NCBI GenBank assembly: GCA_018296165.2
Contig: JACKQL020000006.1
Span: 1,240,001 to 1,304,000, forward strand
DNA length: 64,000 nucleotides
Source: Termitomyces sp. T153
Taxonomy: Eukaryota > Basidiomycota > Agaricomycetes > Agaricales > Lyophyllaceae
Direction of reading: 5' to 3'
How positions within the stretch are numbered: position 1 is the stretch's first letter; every line of letters begins with the position of its first letter. Positions 32,421 through 44,936 of this stretch are shown piece by piece. The notes beneath the pieces were generated by a model. It ran no database searches. It saw only the letters and a list, made by a program, of their open reading frames with translations, and was not told the DNA's origin. The translations under genes were made by a program, and so were the position numbers.

Positions 32421-34574
32421 GACTTAGTGGGTTTATAACATACTATGAGCAGTTTTACTATAATGACCAATCCAGCCTCCAATGCTATGTTAGTTGCTAC
32501 TAGCATACTCAGCATTTGTTATGTGCTGAGCACTATGCTTATTAATGTAATATGTAGTTTTGAATAGAGTTTATTAAGAGACATTTAAAAGTTTTTAAAT
32601 CAGTGTTCTCCAAAAACAATAAGAGTCTTTTCAATGAGTTTTTTTAATAAATCTAAAAGAAAATTACTCACAAAAGTTGCTAAAAAAAAGAAAAAAAAGG
32701 GTTTGTTTATAATATTGCTCATGCCTCTTGTCTGGCATTTTCAGAAAAATTCACATTCTTGCTCAATTTTTTGCTTTAATTGTTAAAACTAAAGGTATTT
32801 TTATATGCTTGCTTCTATGCTGAACACTGCATATTTGCTTTGAATTTACCTTTATTTGATCATTGATTCTCATTCAAATCTTTACTTATTTTTCATGTAT
32901 TTATATTTGCATGATTATAAATAATAATCTTTTTGAATATATAATAATTAACAACTTAATCAACATAATGAGCAAGTCCATACATATGCACTTGTTATGT
33001 GCTGAGCACTATGCTTATTGATGTAATATGTAGTTTTAAAGAGTTTACTAAAAGACATTTTAAAGTTAAATCAGTGTTTTTTAAAAACAGTAAGAGTCCT
33101 TTCAATGGGTTTTTTTGATAACAATAAAAGAAAATTACTTACAAAGGTTGCTCAAAAAAGATAAAAAAAAAGTTACATGTCACATATTTTTTGAAAAACA
33201 CTACTTATATTTACAGCATATTTTAAGAAAATAAAAGAATAAATTTTACATATGCTATTATAGTTTTGAAATTTTAAATTGTATATAAATATTACATTTA
33301 AAAAAATATAAATAATGAACTAGTTCAAATCTAACAAATACATATGATAGAACATAATAAATGTATATAAAAAGTCTGTCACATATAGTATGTAATATGT
33401 TGCATTGGCTGACTTGCTAAATAAAGATTTTATAGCTCAGCCCAATTATTTGTTTTTAGAGGAATCTAGGCTAAAATTTGATAAAAAGAAGATTCTTTTA
33501 ATGCATTTAAAGTGAAAATATTATTTGGAGACATTTCAATCATTTTAAGATATATTTATTTTGAAAAAGCATGAGGAATTTTGAATGCTATAAACACACA
33601 CATAGCTTAGAGAGTATTTTTATTTTATGTCAATGTACAATTAAAGTGAGCATTGACATTGATCTTTTTATAAAGAAGCCTATAAAGAATAAAGCTGTAC
33701 AGTCATTATTCCTATCATTAAAGTAGAGATCAACTTGTAATATATCAATAATTACATGATTTAACTAAGGTCTAAGATTCTGTTTAACCTTAAATACTTG
33801 CTTTGAACACTTTTTCAAACTTTATACATTTTTTCATCAAAAAATAAAATTATAATGGTGACTTTAATGGACTCATAACCATTCATCAGTTTGCCATTAA
33901 AATAAGTTTGCTTTACATTTTTTATATCAAAGAACTAAAGTGTTTTTAAAATTCTCTAAATATATCAATATTTTTTAGGAAAAAACTTGAAAAGAGGCAC
34001 TCAACTTCTCAAGCATGGACTTTGTCATTGTTGGATTGGAAGCATCCTCTGGCCTTGAAAAATATTTGGTCCTTGAACATTCAGGAGGAGCTCATCAAAT
34101 AGTTAGCCAAAATGCTCAGTTCAAACATTTGGGCATTTATTTTATGAGCCTTCAACCAAAGTGCTTTCTAATGGACCTGGTTGATGTAAAAGATCAACAA
34201 AAAAAGAGTACAGTAATTGACAATAAAAGTGGATAGCTAGAAAGAAAGTCTAAGTACATAACATGAAAGATCCAAAAACATATATGTAAGAAACAATTGA
34301 TAAAATGTCTTTCAATATAATTTAATATCATAAGTATGGCTGTAAAAATTTAAAGAATGAATCATTAAAATTTGACTAGCAGAGCTACTTGATTAATGTT
34401 TAAGTGACTTGGCATGCATTGAATTGAGTATGCAATGCTTGCTTGTTATCAAGCAAAAGATAAGGAAACATGTTGCATATAAAATTTATAGTATCATATT
34501 TCTTATTTGGAGCTGTATTTTATTATTATATAAAAATGAGTAACACATAACTTGGCACAAAGCATTCATAAAGT
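32421..34574. repeat. Very AT-rich gene-free region with a 175-bp direct repeat
   Basis: Long A/T runs and no credible gene; the 73-codon frame at 34015-34236 has no support. A block at about 32515-32692 (ttatgtgctgagcactatgc ... acaaaagttgct) is repeated in direct orientation at about 32986-33165 with mainly point differences. Confidence 0.7.
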
Positions 34575-35010
34575 GTAGTATGTGATGCAAAGTGTTAGTG
34601 CTGGTACAGCAACTTGAAAAGGTTTTTGAAGCTATAAAACATGATGAGTATTAAAGGTGTTTGGTTTTTATATGTTCAAACTTGACAGATAAACTTTTTT
34701 TTACTTATGTAAAAAAATTAAAAACTAAGTGTTCACAGAGTATAATATATAATTGCAAGATGTTAGTGCTAGTATAGCAACTTGAGGAGATTATTGAAGC
34801 CATAATATGTGATGAGTACTAAAAGTGTTTGGTTTATATATGTTTAAACTTGACAAATGAACTTTTTTTTACTTATATAAAAGAATCAAGAACTAAGTGT
34901 TTACAGAGTATAATATGTGATGCAAGATGTTAGTACTAGTTTAGCCACTTGAGAAGATTTTTAAAGCCATAATACATGATGAGTACTAAAAGTGTTTGGT
35001 TTATAATTCT
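34575..35010. repeat. 167-bp tandem repeat, about 2.6 units
   Basis: Units begin near 34588, 34756 and 34922. Each contains gtgttagtgctggta-like sequence, gatgagta(c/t)taaaagtgtttgg and taagtgtt(c/t)acagagtat. No coding potential. Confidence 0.8.
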
Positions 35011-36110
35011 TTGTTATGTGTGATATAAATACTTATTTATAATAGTACAGTGTTTACAATATTGTGTATATTTGTTAAAAATTTTCATATAATCCTATTG
35101 ATGTTTTAAGGTTTGGTCTGGTCTGGTTTAGTCTAGTCCAGTTTATTTTCATTATAAATCAATTATTTCTACACCAATTTGAGAGATTTTGAGCTCATTT
35201 GAAAGCTCTGAAAAAGCTTTATACAGCTGACATAGTGGCTGCTGCAAAAAATGGTTGCTACTAGTTTTTTTACTGGCCCATTATAAAATCTTAGTAGAGG
35301 CAACTTGCAACTGCAACTGGTTGTTAGAGGATCAATTGCAACCACTTTTGGACTGTTTTTTGATCTGATCCATCTCAGTTTCCAGTCTTTTTTTGGTCCT
35401 AGCAATCAGACTTTGAAATACTAAAGTCTATATAGTCATTTCAAATCAGCTCATTACAAAAATTATTGTCAAGTTTATCATTGTATAGTGTACAATGCAC
35501 TACATTATTACAACTGATTTTTGGAGCATAAAAATCTGTAATTTTTACATAGGTTTGCAGCTGGATGTGATGATAATAAATGCCAACTTGGATTGTGAAA
35601 ATGGCAATTGCAGTGGTGACTGCCAAATTTCATAAATTAGCATTGCATTAGCATCCTACTGTCTGAGATGTAGTCTTGTGATGCATACAAGAGTATCTAT
35701 TGATGTGATGAGAGGCAACTTTATTTTTCTAAATTTATCAATGATTACAGTCAAATATAACAGTCAAATATACAATCAATTATATAATCCTTAATTATGC
35801 TTGGATGCTAATAATCTAATAATCATACTACTTTGATACTAAATCTTTCTATACTAAAGCATGCTTGCTCTTTTCAATTATATTCAAAGATTGTTTCGAA
35901 CAAGTGATGGATGATTTATGATGAGTCCGCTAGTGACAAATTTAGAAAGCAACATGTAAAATATTAATTATCTATATAACACTTTAAAAAATAATGCTGA
36001 TCTTCAAACCTATCCATTAGTATGATTAAATATCTGTAGATGCTTAATACTTACTCTATCAAAAATTAACATATGTACTGTTGGACTGTCTACATAAGCC
36101 AGAGATGTTG
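35011..36110. other. AT-rich gene-free sequence
   Basis: No gene. A hammerhead-ribozyme-like core fragment at 35919-35943 is discussed in the findings. Transition to the CpG-containing block is near 36.1-36.2 kb. Confidence 0.5.
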
Positions 36111-36806
36111 CATTCAAGAAGGTTATGCTGTAACAATGAGCTGGAGTAGAGCACTGCTAGAAACCAGCAGACAATCAATTTATTTCAACCATCTCCTGAC
36201 TTCGGACCGAAAAGGCACAATACGATCAACCTCGATGATATTCGCTGTAATTAGATTTGATACGGATCGGTGTAGGCCCGGACATGAATTTCCGAAAAGC
36301 CTGTAGGTCTTTCTCAACGAAATTTTCTATATCATTATTTTCTATATCATTTTAGTAAAAACGGCACGGCACCTAAGTTATCGTGTGTGCCAGTTAATCC
36401 AAATCGTAGCTACGTTCACTTACTCGGACCTGCTTTGTCCAAACAGTTTCCCAAGCAATATCAACTCCAATAGGACATGCATATTCTGAAAAAAAAATGA
36501 AAGGAAAATTCTTGTACGACTGGGAAGCAAACAGTGTTGCATATCTATGTATACAAATTATCTATGATCATTCTGGATCAATTCCCTCAACCTGACAGGC
36601 TGTCTTGTCAGTGACTCCCAGTACACACATCAAGTCCAAAATTACAAGTCACAAACCATAAACTCATACAATGATCCAAGATTAGTGGGGCGAACCTCAA
36701 ACATCCATTGGTTCATCCACTCATCCAGGAACTCGATGTTCAACGTTCAACGCTATATCCAAATTTGAACCCTCAACCTGGACCAACAAGATGTGCAAGA
36801 TGTGCA
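36111..36806. other. Host-block intergenic sequence
   Basis: CpG present; no gene or repeat recognised. It includes the 3' flank of the transporter gene. Confidence 0.5.
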
Positions 36807-39002
36807 CTATAATTTTGTCAAAAGCAGCCCGACGACGACGAACACGATCGTGGCGGGGGGCGTAAGCACGCAGTACGACCAGAAGATAGTGCGGCTGATG
36901 AGGCGCTCAAATGCATCGCCCGACGCGGCTTGTGTCATCTATGGTATATAACAGAAGGTTTAGCAAACGGACGAACAAAAGGAACAGAGTATAGGACGCA
37001 CCTGAGCGAGCGTGAGAGCAGGCGGTGACGAAAGGAGCAAGACATTGGACACCATAAAAACGGGGCTACATGACCATTATTAGTAATTCGAGATCAAGAT
37101 AATATTTGAAGAGACAACACACTCATAGAAAATCTCCTGCCAATTAAACTTGGCCGAAAGTATCAACAGAGGCATGATAATCAGCGGCGTGAGCACCATC
37201 CTCGACAGCACAGCGATAACCACTGTCTTGGTCTCGCCCTTTCTTGCATGCTTCGATCCCTCTCGTGCTGCGCCTATTATGCCATTCGCGTTTTCATTAT
37301 CATTTGCATTCCCACCCTCGGGGTCCGGAGGAAGCATAATAGGCTGCCGCATCCCAAGGAATCCTCTCACATCCACATTCCACCACTTCCCGCTTTTCGC
37401 TCTCCTTGACCCCTTATGCTTACCCTCAGACGAAGGAGGCGTATAGAAATACGCCCCGAGCACCACAAGCGTCAGCGGGATACTACAATTCCCCGCCATC
37501 CCCAACGCGCCTTTGACACTTGCCACGTGCTCCTCGAGGAGATGTTGCACGGGCCGCGTGCACGCTACGACGATGCTGAGGAGCGCGGCCCAGAGCGGGG
37601 GTGTCATGAAATTGCGGAGGGCGACGAGGGACCGGCGGAGTTTGCGCAGGAGCCGGCGGGGGAGAGACGTGCGGTGGCGGGCGTGGATGTGCGTGATGCG
37701 GGTATCCAGTGGGAGTCCGGTGGAAGTGACATTTGCGGTGGTGGAGGAGACGGATACGGACGCGGGGGGATGGGGAGAAACGAGGGCGGTGACTGGGAAT
37801 GAAGATGAGGGTGGGGGAGCATTAGGTAGGGCAAGCGCGTCGTCGGAGCCAGACGGGGTCCCTGCGTAAGGAGAGAGAGAAGCGGAGACGGGGTGCGAGG
37901 ACGGGGGCGTGTCATCTGGCGACAAGGGTGTCTCTTCCTGTGAGGGCGAGTTGGGAAAAGAGAGATAGTATGTCGTGTGGCGTTCGGGAGGGTGCAAACG
38001 CAGATGTGGGTGTGAGTTGGGGTGCGAGTGGGGCTGGGGTGAGAGCGTACGTGGTGACTCTGAGATGGGTGTGCCGACGAAGGTGGAGGCTGATCTGCTG
38101 AGGACGGGATGCGGAGACGAGGCGAGGTCCGTGCTGGATGTGGAGGCCCTGTCGTCGGAGAGGGGAGGATCGGAGGCGCCGTCCTCGTCGGCTTGGGAGA
38201 GGAGTTGGACGCCAACGCTCCAACGGACCTAGATGTCGCGATGAGTGCCAAGAAATGATAAGGAACGGAGTGAGGTAACATGTACGTACCACCATGCCAA
38301 GCGTGGAGTAGAGGACAAGGTACGTCAGTGCGCGGCCTACCATCGCGTTTTTGTTGTCGTCTGGGCCCCATTTGAGGCCTGGAACAGTAACTACAAGGCT
38401 TTGCATGAGAGCGATAGGGAGGGAGTTGGAGTTCATGAACATTGCGGCTGCCATTGCGAAGTTCCTTTATACTAGCTGGTGAGTGCAATTATTGAGTGGT
38501 CGGCAAAATAACTACCTTTGTGATTTCTTGAGGCCTGCGAAGTATGAAAGACCGCATGCGACGAACATAGATACCAGAGTGACAATCGCAAAGAAAATGG
38601 GGACAATCCACAGCTCTCGTAGTTTTTCTGCCAATGTGTCAGTTATTATCAACACAATTTCATTCAGCTTGAACATACCAGGCGACAAGAAGAATGCCAC
38701 CTTGGAGAAAAGGAGCGCAGGGGTAAAGAGGTTTACATTGAGATGATTAATTTGCTGCGGTCAATGAAAACGATCAATCCCGGATTGCACTATGAAGAAA
38801 GTTGAACAGACCTTTTGAGTCTTCTTATCAAGTATGCCTTGTTTCGCCAGGATGTAACCAGCGAGACATAATAGAAAAACCTCGAGAATAGACTGCAAAG
38901 AGTTAGAACACACCACGCTAGGTATGCGTGGGATGGATGGACACACACATCGAAAACAGTAAGGAGAAGCCTGGCTACAGGAGGTGAATGAGCTTCCTGC
39001 AT
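36807..39002 (-). CDS. Auxin efflux carrier (AEC)-family membrane transporter
   Basis: Eight exons: 39002-38949, 38892-38812, 38754-38679, 38627-38516, 38464-38290, 38228-37123, 37065-37002, 36938-36807. All introns are GT-AG, 49-63 nt, and all phases agree, giving 599 aa with TAG at 36807-36809. N-terminal hydrophobic helices include SILEVFLLCLAGYILAKQG, KLRELWIVPIFFAIVTL and NSNSLPIALMQSLVVTVPG; then comes a long hydrophilic Ser/Pro/Thr-rich central loop (roughly residues 180-330). C-terminal helices include PLWAALLSIVVACTRPV, NCSIPLTLVVLGAYF and TIFWSYCVLTPPATIV; the segment LLLSSPPALTLAQMTQAAS is characteristic of the family. The five-helix / loop / five-helix plan is that of fungal AEC proteins (yeast Ecm3-like). 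Substrate in fungi is uncertain. Divergent from the methyltransferase, 416 bp apart. Confidence 0.95.
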
Positions 39003-39418
39003 GTGGAGTCAAAGCGATAGAAAGGAAGATGAAGCGAGTTATCAGAGAAATGAATTACAAGTTGGACCGAGCATGGATACTTATGCGCTTTGTGACAACA
39101 TTATATTTAAATTGTAATTTGACACGTTTGCCGTGTCTCGGCGCTTCGAAAAGATTTCTTGGCTGCAAGACATGTCATAAGATCTTGCTTTTTAGGCACC
39201 GCTTCACCCACAAGTGCGGCTAGGCATTCCAGCACGCGATTGCGCAGCCATTTGGAACTAACGATAACGCGTCGATAACGAGTAAATGGCGAGCTCTTGG
39301 CGAGCTTACGACGAGGATCCGGCATTTCCCGGAAGTGCCAAGGATGACGCGGACAGATCATTCTGCCGGTTCCGTTATCAAACCTTTCTGGCTCAACCTC
39401 TAGCTTTTACTTCCAAGG
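39003..39418. promoter_or_regulatory. Shared divergent promoter region (transporter / PCMT)
   Basis: 416 bp between two divergent ATGs. It must hold both promoters and 5' leaders. I see no strong TATA box; 'acattatatttaaattg' at about 39099 is the only A/T-rich candidate. No other gene fits here. Confidence 0.6.
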
Positions 39419-40427
39419 ATGGCCTGGCGGTGCAGCGGGACAACGAACAAGCAGCTCATCTCAAACATGTCTGCTGTACGCATCATTACTAACGACCAAG
39501 TTGCCAAAGTCAGTTGACCACACAAGTTCATCATTCGTCTTAATTTGATCATCTGTCTCAAGGCGATGGCGCAAGTCGACCGAGCAAATTACGTGCGCGA
39601 TCCTTCTTCTGCATACGAAGACTCTCCACAGTTCGTTTGCCCACTTCTCTACTCATTCTGCCTATCTCCTCCAATCCAGACCAATTGGTCATGCCGCAAC
39701 AATCAGCGCGCCACACATGGTTCGTCTCCCATTCTTTCTTTTCTCCGCATCCTCACGTACACAGCATGCATACGCCGCATCTCACGTCCTATCATACCTC
39801 CATCCGGGCGCCCGCGTCCTTGACGTTGGCTCAGGCTCAGGCTACCTCGCCGCCGTCTTCCATCACCTCGTCGGCCCCACAGGCACCGTCGTAGGCATTG
39901 AGCACGTCGACGAACTGACAAAGTGGTCTCTTGAGAACTTGAGGAAAGATGGGCTTGGTGAAGCTGTTGATGAGGGGAAGATCACGATTGTTACTGGGGA
40001 TGGTAGGGAAGGTGAGCTTAGAGTCACTTCGAGTTACTGCCTTCTTTGGTTGAAGCCGATCGATGTCTTCACGTGATGAAGGGTACGAATCTGGTGGTGA
40101 GGACTGTAATTTATGATCTTAGCATGCCTACGAAGACAGCACAGGCCCGTATGACGTGATCCACGTCGGCGCTGCAGCGCCTAGCACCCCGCGCAAACTC
40201 ATCGAACAGCTTGCCAGCCCCGGGAGAATGTTCATCCCCGTTGGCACGCATATTCAAAGCATCTTGCACATTGATAAGGATCAAGACGGTAAGGTGACCG
40301 AAACACAGGTTATGGGTGTGTCGGTAAGTGGCCTATGTTGACATCGTCCTCAATTGTGCTGAGCCATGCATAGTATGTGCCGTTGACGGATTTGGACAAG
40401 CAGAAGGCGACTAGGCAGTGGCTGTGA
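39419..40427 (+). CDS. Protein-L-isoaspartate O-methyltransferase
   Basis: Seven exons: 39419-39508, 39563-39630, 39680-39719, 39765-40011, 40082-40096 (15 nt), 40145-40323, 40374-40427; all GT-AG with consistent phases, 230 aa. It repairs isoaspartyl residues in aged proteins using S-adenosylmethionine; cytosolic. The start MAWRCSGTTNKQLISNMSA has the usual PCMT N-terminus. Then come MAQVDRANYV, YEDSPQPIGHAATISAPHMH (substrate/SAM region), VLDVGSGSGYLAAVF (SAM motif I, residues 84-98), VVGIEHVDEL, ITIVTGDGREGY, PYDVIHVGAAAPSTP, LIEQLASPGRMFIPVG and the C-terminal YVPLTDLDKQ. Length and motif order match the eukaryotic enzyme. The fifth exon is a 15-nt microexon needed to join GDGREG to GPYDV. 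Ends QWL, TGA at 40425-40427. Confidence 0.96.
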
Positions 40428-40609
40428 GTTGGTTGTATCTTAAGTTGTATAATGTGTGTTATGATTCTAACGATATGCGATTTCTTTTCACTATTTACGC
40501 ACGTGTATTCATCCCAACCCCTTTCACCGGGCGAGCCCAATCTACTGACAGTCCCAGTCCTCAATGCGTGACTGCAAACGGATCAAACATGTCCGGCAGC
40601 GTTCTAGGT
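40428..40609. other. 3' flank of the PCMT gene
   Basis: No feature seen beyond the likely 3' UTR. Confidence 0.5.
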
Positions 40610-40840
40610 CCGGAAGGGAAGATTGCAATCATTTAGTACCTCCCGAAATCTGGGAGAACCTCGCGGACCTGTTTTCCAAATTGCTTCGCCGAAGTCCCAG
40701 TTTCCCAGCATCACTTCTTATGTTCGGTTTGTTCCTACGTGCAAGCTCGAGCCTGAAGCGTCCTACGAGCCCGAAAAAGTGTTGGAGAAGGGTTGCGGGC
40801 CGCTGAGCACATGTGAGATTTACATGCTCGACGTCGTGAT
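40610..40840 (+). repeat. Dispersed repeat, copy 2 (partner at 16235-16400)
   Basis: Same ordered blocks as at 16235-16400: ggaagattg, acctcccgaaatc, gagaacctc, then gcgggccgctga with gtgag and catg. Slightly longer than the first copy. Confidence 0.5.
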
Positions 40841-41504
40841 TCAAATATTCATGACTGGCCTCGTGTCTGCTCGCTCCAATCCCTTCCATATCACTCCATG
40901 CTTGCTGTTAGGAAAACTGTGCTGTATACTGAATAAGTAATTGTATCAAGCTTCGAGCTCCACCCTGTCAATCTGTTCTGATATCCGCGATGCCGGGCTA
41001 AGAGTAGCTCCTCGCGTAAAATTCTCTAGAAACAGTTGTATGAAGTGAGGTTTACAAATATTTACAATTAGCTCTTTCTGACTTTAGGGACGTTTACACT
41101 TCCTTGTCAAGTGTGAGCATCCTGGAAGCCAGAAAGATATAACGTAATCGCTCACTTCTACAACACTTTCTAGAGAGTTTGACACGAGTAGCTACTCTTC
41201 GGTAAGCACGGCATCGCGGATAACTCGAAGCTTCATCCAACTACTTATCCCCAGTGAGCACTAGATGCGGAGAGCCGCATGTCAATTTCTGAGATGATCT
41301 TACCGGAACTGCCGAAATTCCAGGTCAAAGTGATATTAGATAAGCAAATTAAGATTTGATATTTTGAGAACTAGTTCTGGGGCTTTCTGGAAGCCGATGT
41401 CAAATTCTGAGTGGGTCTGGGTCAGGCTGTGATTAGCTGAAATTCTCATCCAAACTTTTGAAGTATTATGTCAGCCATTTAACTTAATGTTTGGTTATCA
41501 ATGA
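40841..41504. other. Host-block intergenic sequence
   Basis: No gene recognised. CpGs stop near 41385, just before the LTR. Confidence 0.5.
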
Positions 41505-42037
41505 TGTAAGGGCAACCTCTGGAGGCTGTGGCTCAATCACACAACTGGCAGAGGGAGATCCAAAGTCTATTTGGCATTGACAAGTTCTAGAGTTCTAGCT
41601 ACTCACATGGCAGAGCAAAATCCAAAGAGAATAAGTCTAAGGATTCCCAATACCAGTGTTTAGAAAATTTACTCTAGAGCTTCCAGAAAAAATACTCAAC
41701 AAAAAGACAATCTGGAATCTAATCCAAAAATGGAAATCTATCATAAATGGCCTCAATCTCCAGAGTCCCAGCATGTGACCACATACAAATATGATCAAAA
41801 GATAGCCCTCACAAGTACTTGTGACCAGAAAATGGGAGGTTGACAATGAATGGCAGGCTTGGAATAAAGGAAACAATCAGAGGGTCTGGTAAGAGGCAGC
41901 ATAGAAGGGGCAGCACTTGTCTGAATTATGGACAGAGAACCAGTGCAGCATAAGGGCTGAAACTGGGACCAATAGATAGGAAAAAGAGGAGGAATAAAGG
42001 AACATCATAAGGAGGAAGAATGGGAAGTCCCTTGACA
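41505..42037 (-). repeat. Solo LTR, family A (-)
   Basis: TGTAAGGGCAACC...CCCTTGACA on the plus strand, similar to 20408-20966. Flanking 5-mers aatga (41500-41504) and gatga (42038-42042) differ by one A/G transition, consistent with a decayed target duplication. It sits at the host/TE junction. Confidence 0.82.
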
Positions 42038-42489
42038 GATGATCAATTTGCTCACTGCATCCTAGTGAAGCATGTTTGAGTCTTCTCTTGACACACCTCT
42101 CTCATGGTGGTATTGACAATAAAACACATGCTTCCACAAGCCTAAGAAACTCTGAAGATAGGCAAAGGATAGAGAAAGCCACCAAGTGGAATCAGAATCA
42201 AAGAAACAGGCACATCTTGTATGCAAATATCTATATCATATTCTGTGTAATCTGCACATAGAATTTACAGGTTTTACCAAGTAAACATGCCAATAGTTCT
42301 AAAGACTAAGGTAAAGTATACACCAGCCTTCTTATGCAGGGCAAGTTCAACAAGATCAAGATGAAATAACTCATGCTGCTGGCATGGAATAGTGAAGTTC
42401 AGGATGCACATCATGTAGATACACAAGACACAGGACAGTTATCTGAGGCTTGCATTGAGAGTCTCCATGTTGCTCTAAATTAGTCTTAT
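42038..42489. other. TE-block sequence upstream of the Tnp2 relic
   Basis: Probably decayed 5' part of the CMC transposon. No motif that I can defend. Confidence 0.4.
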
Positions 42490-44520
42490 ACAGAATACCT
42501 CATTAGATGAGGACAGGTTTGATACAGAGACTTTGCACCATCCTTCAGCATCCTATTAAAGGACCTGTTGATATTATTGGTTCTGATGACAGACTCTCTC
42601 TTGAAATATTCACTGCAACCAATTCTAGTAAGGCTACATACAATCAATGCCACACTGCTATTCTCCAATGGTATCCTGACAGTAGTATTCTCACATTTTA
42701 TAAAGTCAAGCAGCTGGTTGCAAAACTAGCCTTGTTCTTCCAGTAATGGATGACATGTGTATCAACTCTTGCCATGCTTTCACAGGCCTTTTGATGCTTG
42801 CAGCATTTGCAAAGAGCCCTGATATGAGCTCCTTCAGCTAGCAAAACATAGGAAAAAGGTGCCTCAGCAACAAGCATGCACCTTTCCTCTAGGTCTCTAA
42901 ATCCAAACATTACATCAATCTATAGAAAGAGCTAAAGAAATGTGCTGTCTTGGCAAAAAAGGTTCAAGAAGTTTTTGAGCTACTTGATACTCTTGAAGAT
43001 AATGAAAATGTTACCAATATGATGTCCAATGACATTTTCTATGGCAGCAAGTTTATCAAATTTGCAGAGCACATTCAAATCATTGACAAAGATACAATAG
43101 TCTCATTTTCAATTGATGGTGTGCAGCTCTATCAGAACAAAAAGTCTGACACTTGGATTGCTGGCTGGAAAATTGAAAATTACTCATCTGATCTGCATTT
43201 CAAAGAAAAAAAATGGCTTTCATCTCACAGACTCATATAATTTTTGCCTTTTCCATCACTGTTTTGCTTTACAATGTGAGAATGGTAGTCAGGCTAGGAT
43301 GCAAAATCACAGAGTATCATTCATTCATGCATTCTTTTTACCCTAGCAACAGCTGATACTGTTGGTGTTATTGAACTCAATGGCTGTGCTGGACACTATG
43401 GAGCACAAGGCTAGCAAATTGGCTGTGGAATGAAAGGTTGACATAAGCAAAATAATGGACACCATTTTGCTGCTCATCTCAAGCCCAATAATTACACTGT
43501 ATAGGACTGCAATCATCCAGACATCAACATTTGACAGTTAAAGCCTCTTTTTACCAGCACTTATAAATGAACTATTTGTGTACTAAGTAGCTCAGAGAAT
43601 CAAGCCATTTATGAGCATAATTGAAAGGCTACAGGACTCAGCAAACCTAGTATTCTTAGCAGACTTCTTTCAGAGCTGACAATCCCAATTCCTGATTGTT
43701 TGTTTCTTGACTTCACACATCTACCTCACTCAATATCCAAACTATTGATATCTCTCTGGCATGGAAGATTATTGGGAATGGAAACCCTTGTAGGAAATGT
43801 TTGGAATGATCATGACAAACTTGTAGAAGATGCCACTCATTATTTTCACTCCTCATTTCACTGACTCCCTTGAAATCCTGCAGAGAAGATATCTAGTGGA
43901 TACAAGGCTTCAAAATGGTTTCTCTATATTTATGGACTGGGACATGCTGTTTTTCAGGATATTTTACCACTGGCTTATTGGAAAAACTTCTACAAGCTAG
44001 TGGCAGGTATTTGTATCTTTATCCAATGGTGCCTCACTGGATCACAAATTGCTGAAGGACATTCATTACCTGTTCAGTTCATTGAGGAATGTGAAAACCT
44101 TTACTACCAATGATGTGTTGACTGACTTCAAGCTTGCTATCCATCAGTCCATACTCTCAATCATCTTGCCTCTGAAACAGCATGAGTTGGACCTAGAGCA
44201 TACATAAGTTGGACCTAGAGCATATTATTCACAATTCACTATGGAGCAAATGATTGGTAGTCTTGGAAAAGAGATTTGCCAACCATCAAGCCCATTTGCT
44301 AATCTTTCTCAGCAAGCTTTACTTTGATGTCGAATCAATGCTCTAGTGAATTTATTTCCTGATCTTGAAGACATGACTCAAAAATCTTGGCCAACTGCCC
44401 AACCACCACCTCCTGGTCAGCCTATCCTTTTACACCATCATGATAAATATCCTTGCCAACTTAAAGAAAATGAAGAATATATTGTGATATTCGAAATATT
44501 TGATCTGGCCAAGGTTAGAC
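42490..44520 (+). pseudogene. CMC (Tnp2-type) transposase relic
   Basis: Ordered plus-strand pieces in changing frames: TAILQWYPDSSILTFYKVKQ, DDMCINSCHAFTG, AKKVQEVFELLDTLEDNEN, GSKFIKFAEHIQIIDKDT, IVSFSIDGVQLYQNKKSDTW, a GCAGHYGAQG segment (usual form 'GLVGHHG..GCRLYC'), HHFAAHLKPNNYTV with DCNHPDINI, HLPHSISKLLISLWHGRL, PAEKISSGYKASKWFLYIYG and YWKNFYKLVAGICIFIQWCL. This is the conserved course of Agaricomycete Tnp2/CMC transposases (catalytic D within SIDG). Dozens of stops and frame changes; inactive. The cut-and-paste transposon's terminal repeats were not found. Confidence 0.75.
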
Positions 44521-44936
44521 AGTGGAGCTGTGTAGACAAAAAGACCAGTATAAGCCCTCAGAGGTCACAACACAGTGTGTTAGATGATTGATATATTACC
44601 TGTAGACAGAAAGACCAGTATAAGTCTACAGAGTATAGGTAAATAAAAGTGCATAAGTAATGTGTAAATAAGATATGTACCCTCAGAGGTCATGACACAG
44701 TGTGTTAGACAACTGAGGGAATGCAATGTGTGTATCTGATGTGTTATCTTCTGAAAAAATACAGTTTTGATGTAAAGGCTAGTAAATAAAGAGAAGAGTG
44801 CACCAGTGGTGGCATAAATCATAGCATAATAAAATAAATGAAAGAAGTACCAAAATAGGAAATGGCATGACTAGTGCATACTGGAGTTGCTTTTCAATAC
44901 TCTGCCTGATGAACAGAATGCACTAGTTCTTCAGAC
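44521..44936. repeat. Short interspersed direct repeats next to the Copia end
   Basis: tagaca(a/g)aaagaccagtataag occurs at about 44532 and 44602, and cagaggtca(c/t)(a/g)acacagtgtg at about 44557 and 44690. Probably a damaged LTR of the adjacent Copia element, but start and end are not definable. Confidence 0.5.

Noticed and set aside
34015..34236. 73-codon frame in the AT-rich region
   Set aside because: Isolated, no homologous motif, surrounded by A/T runs and repeats.
37416..37869. Plus-strand frames within the transporter gene
   Set aside because: Antisense to exon 6 of a well-supported eight-exon gene.
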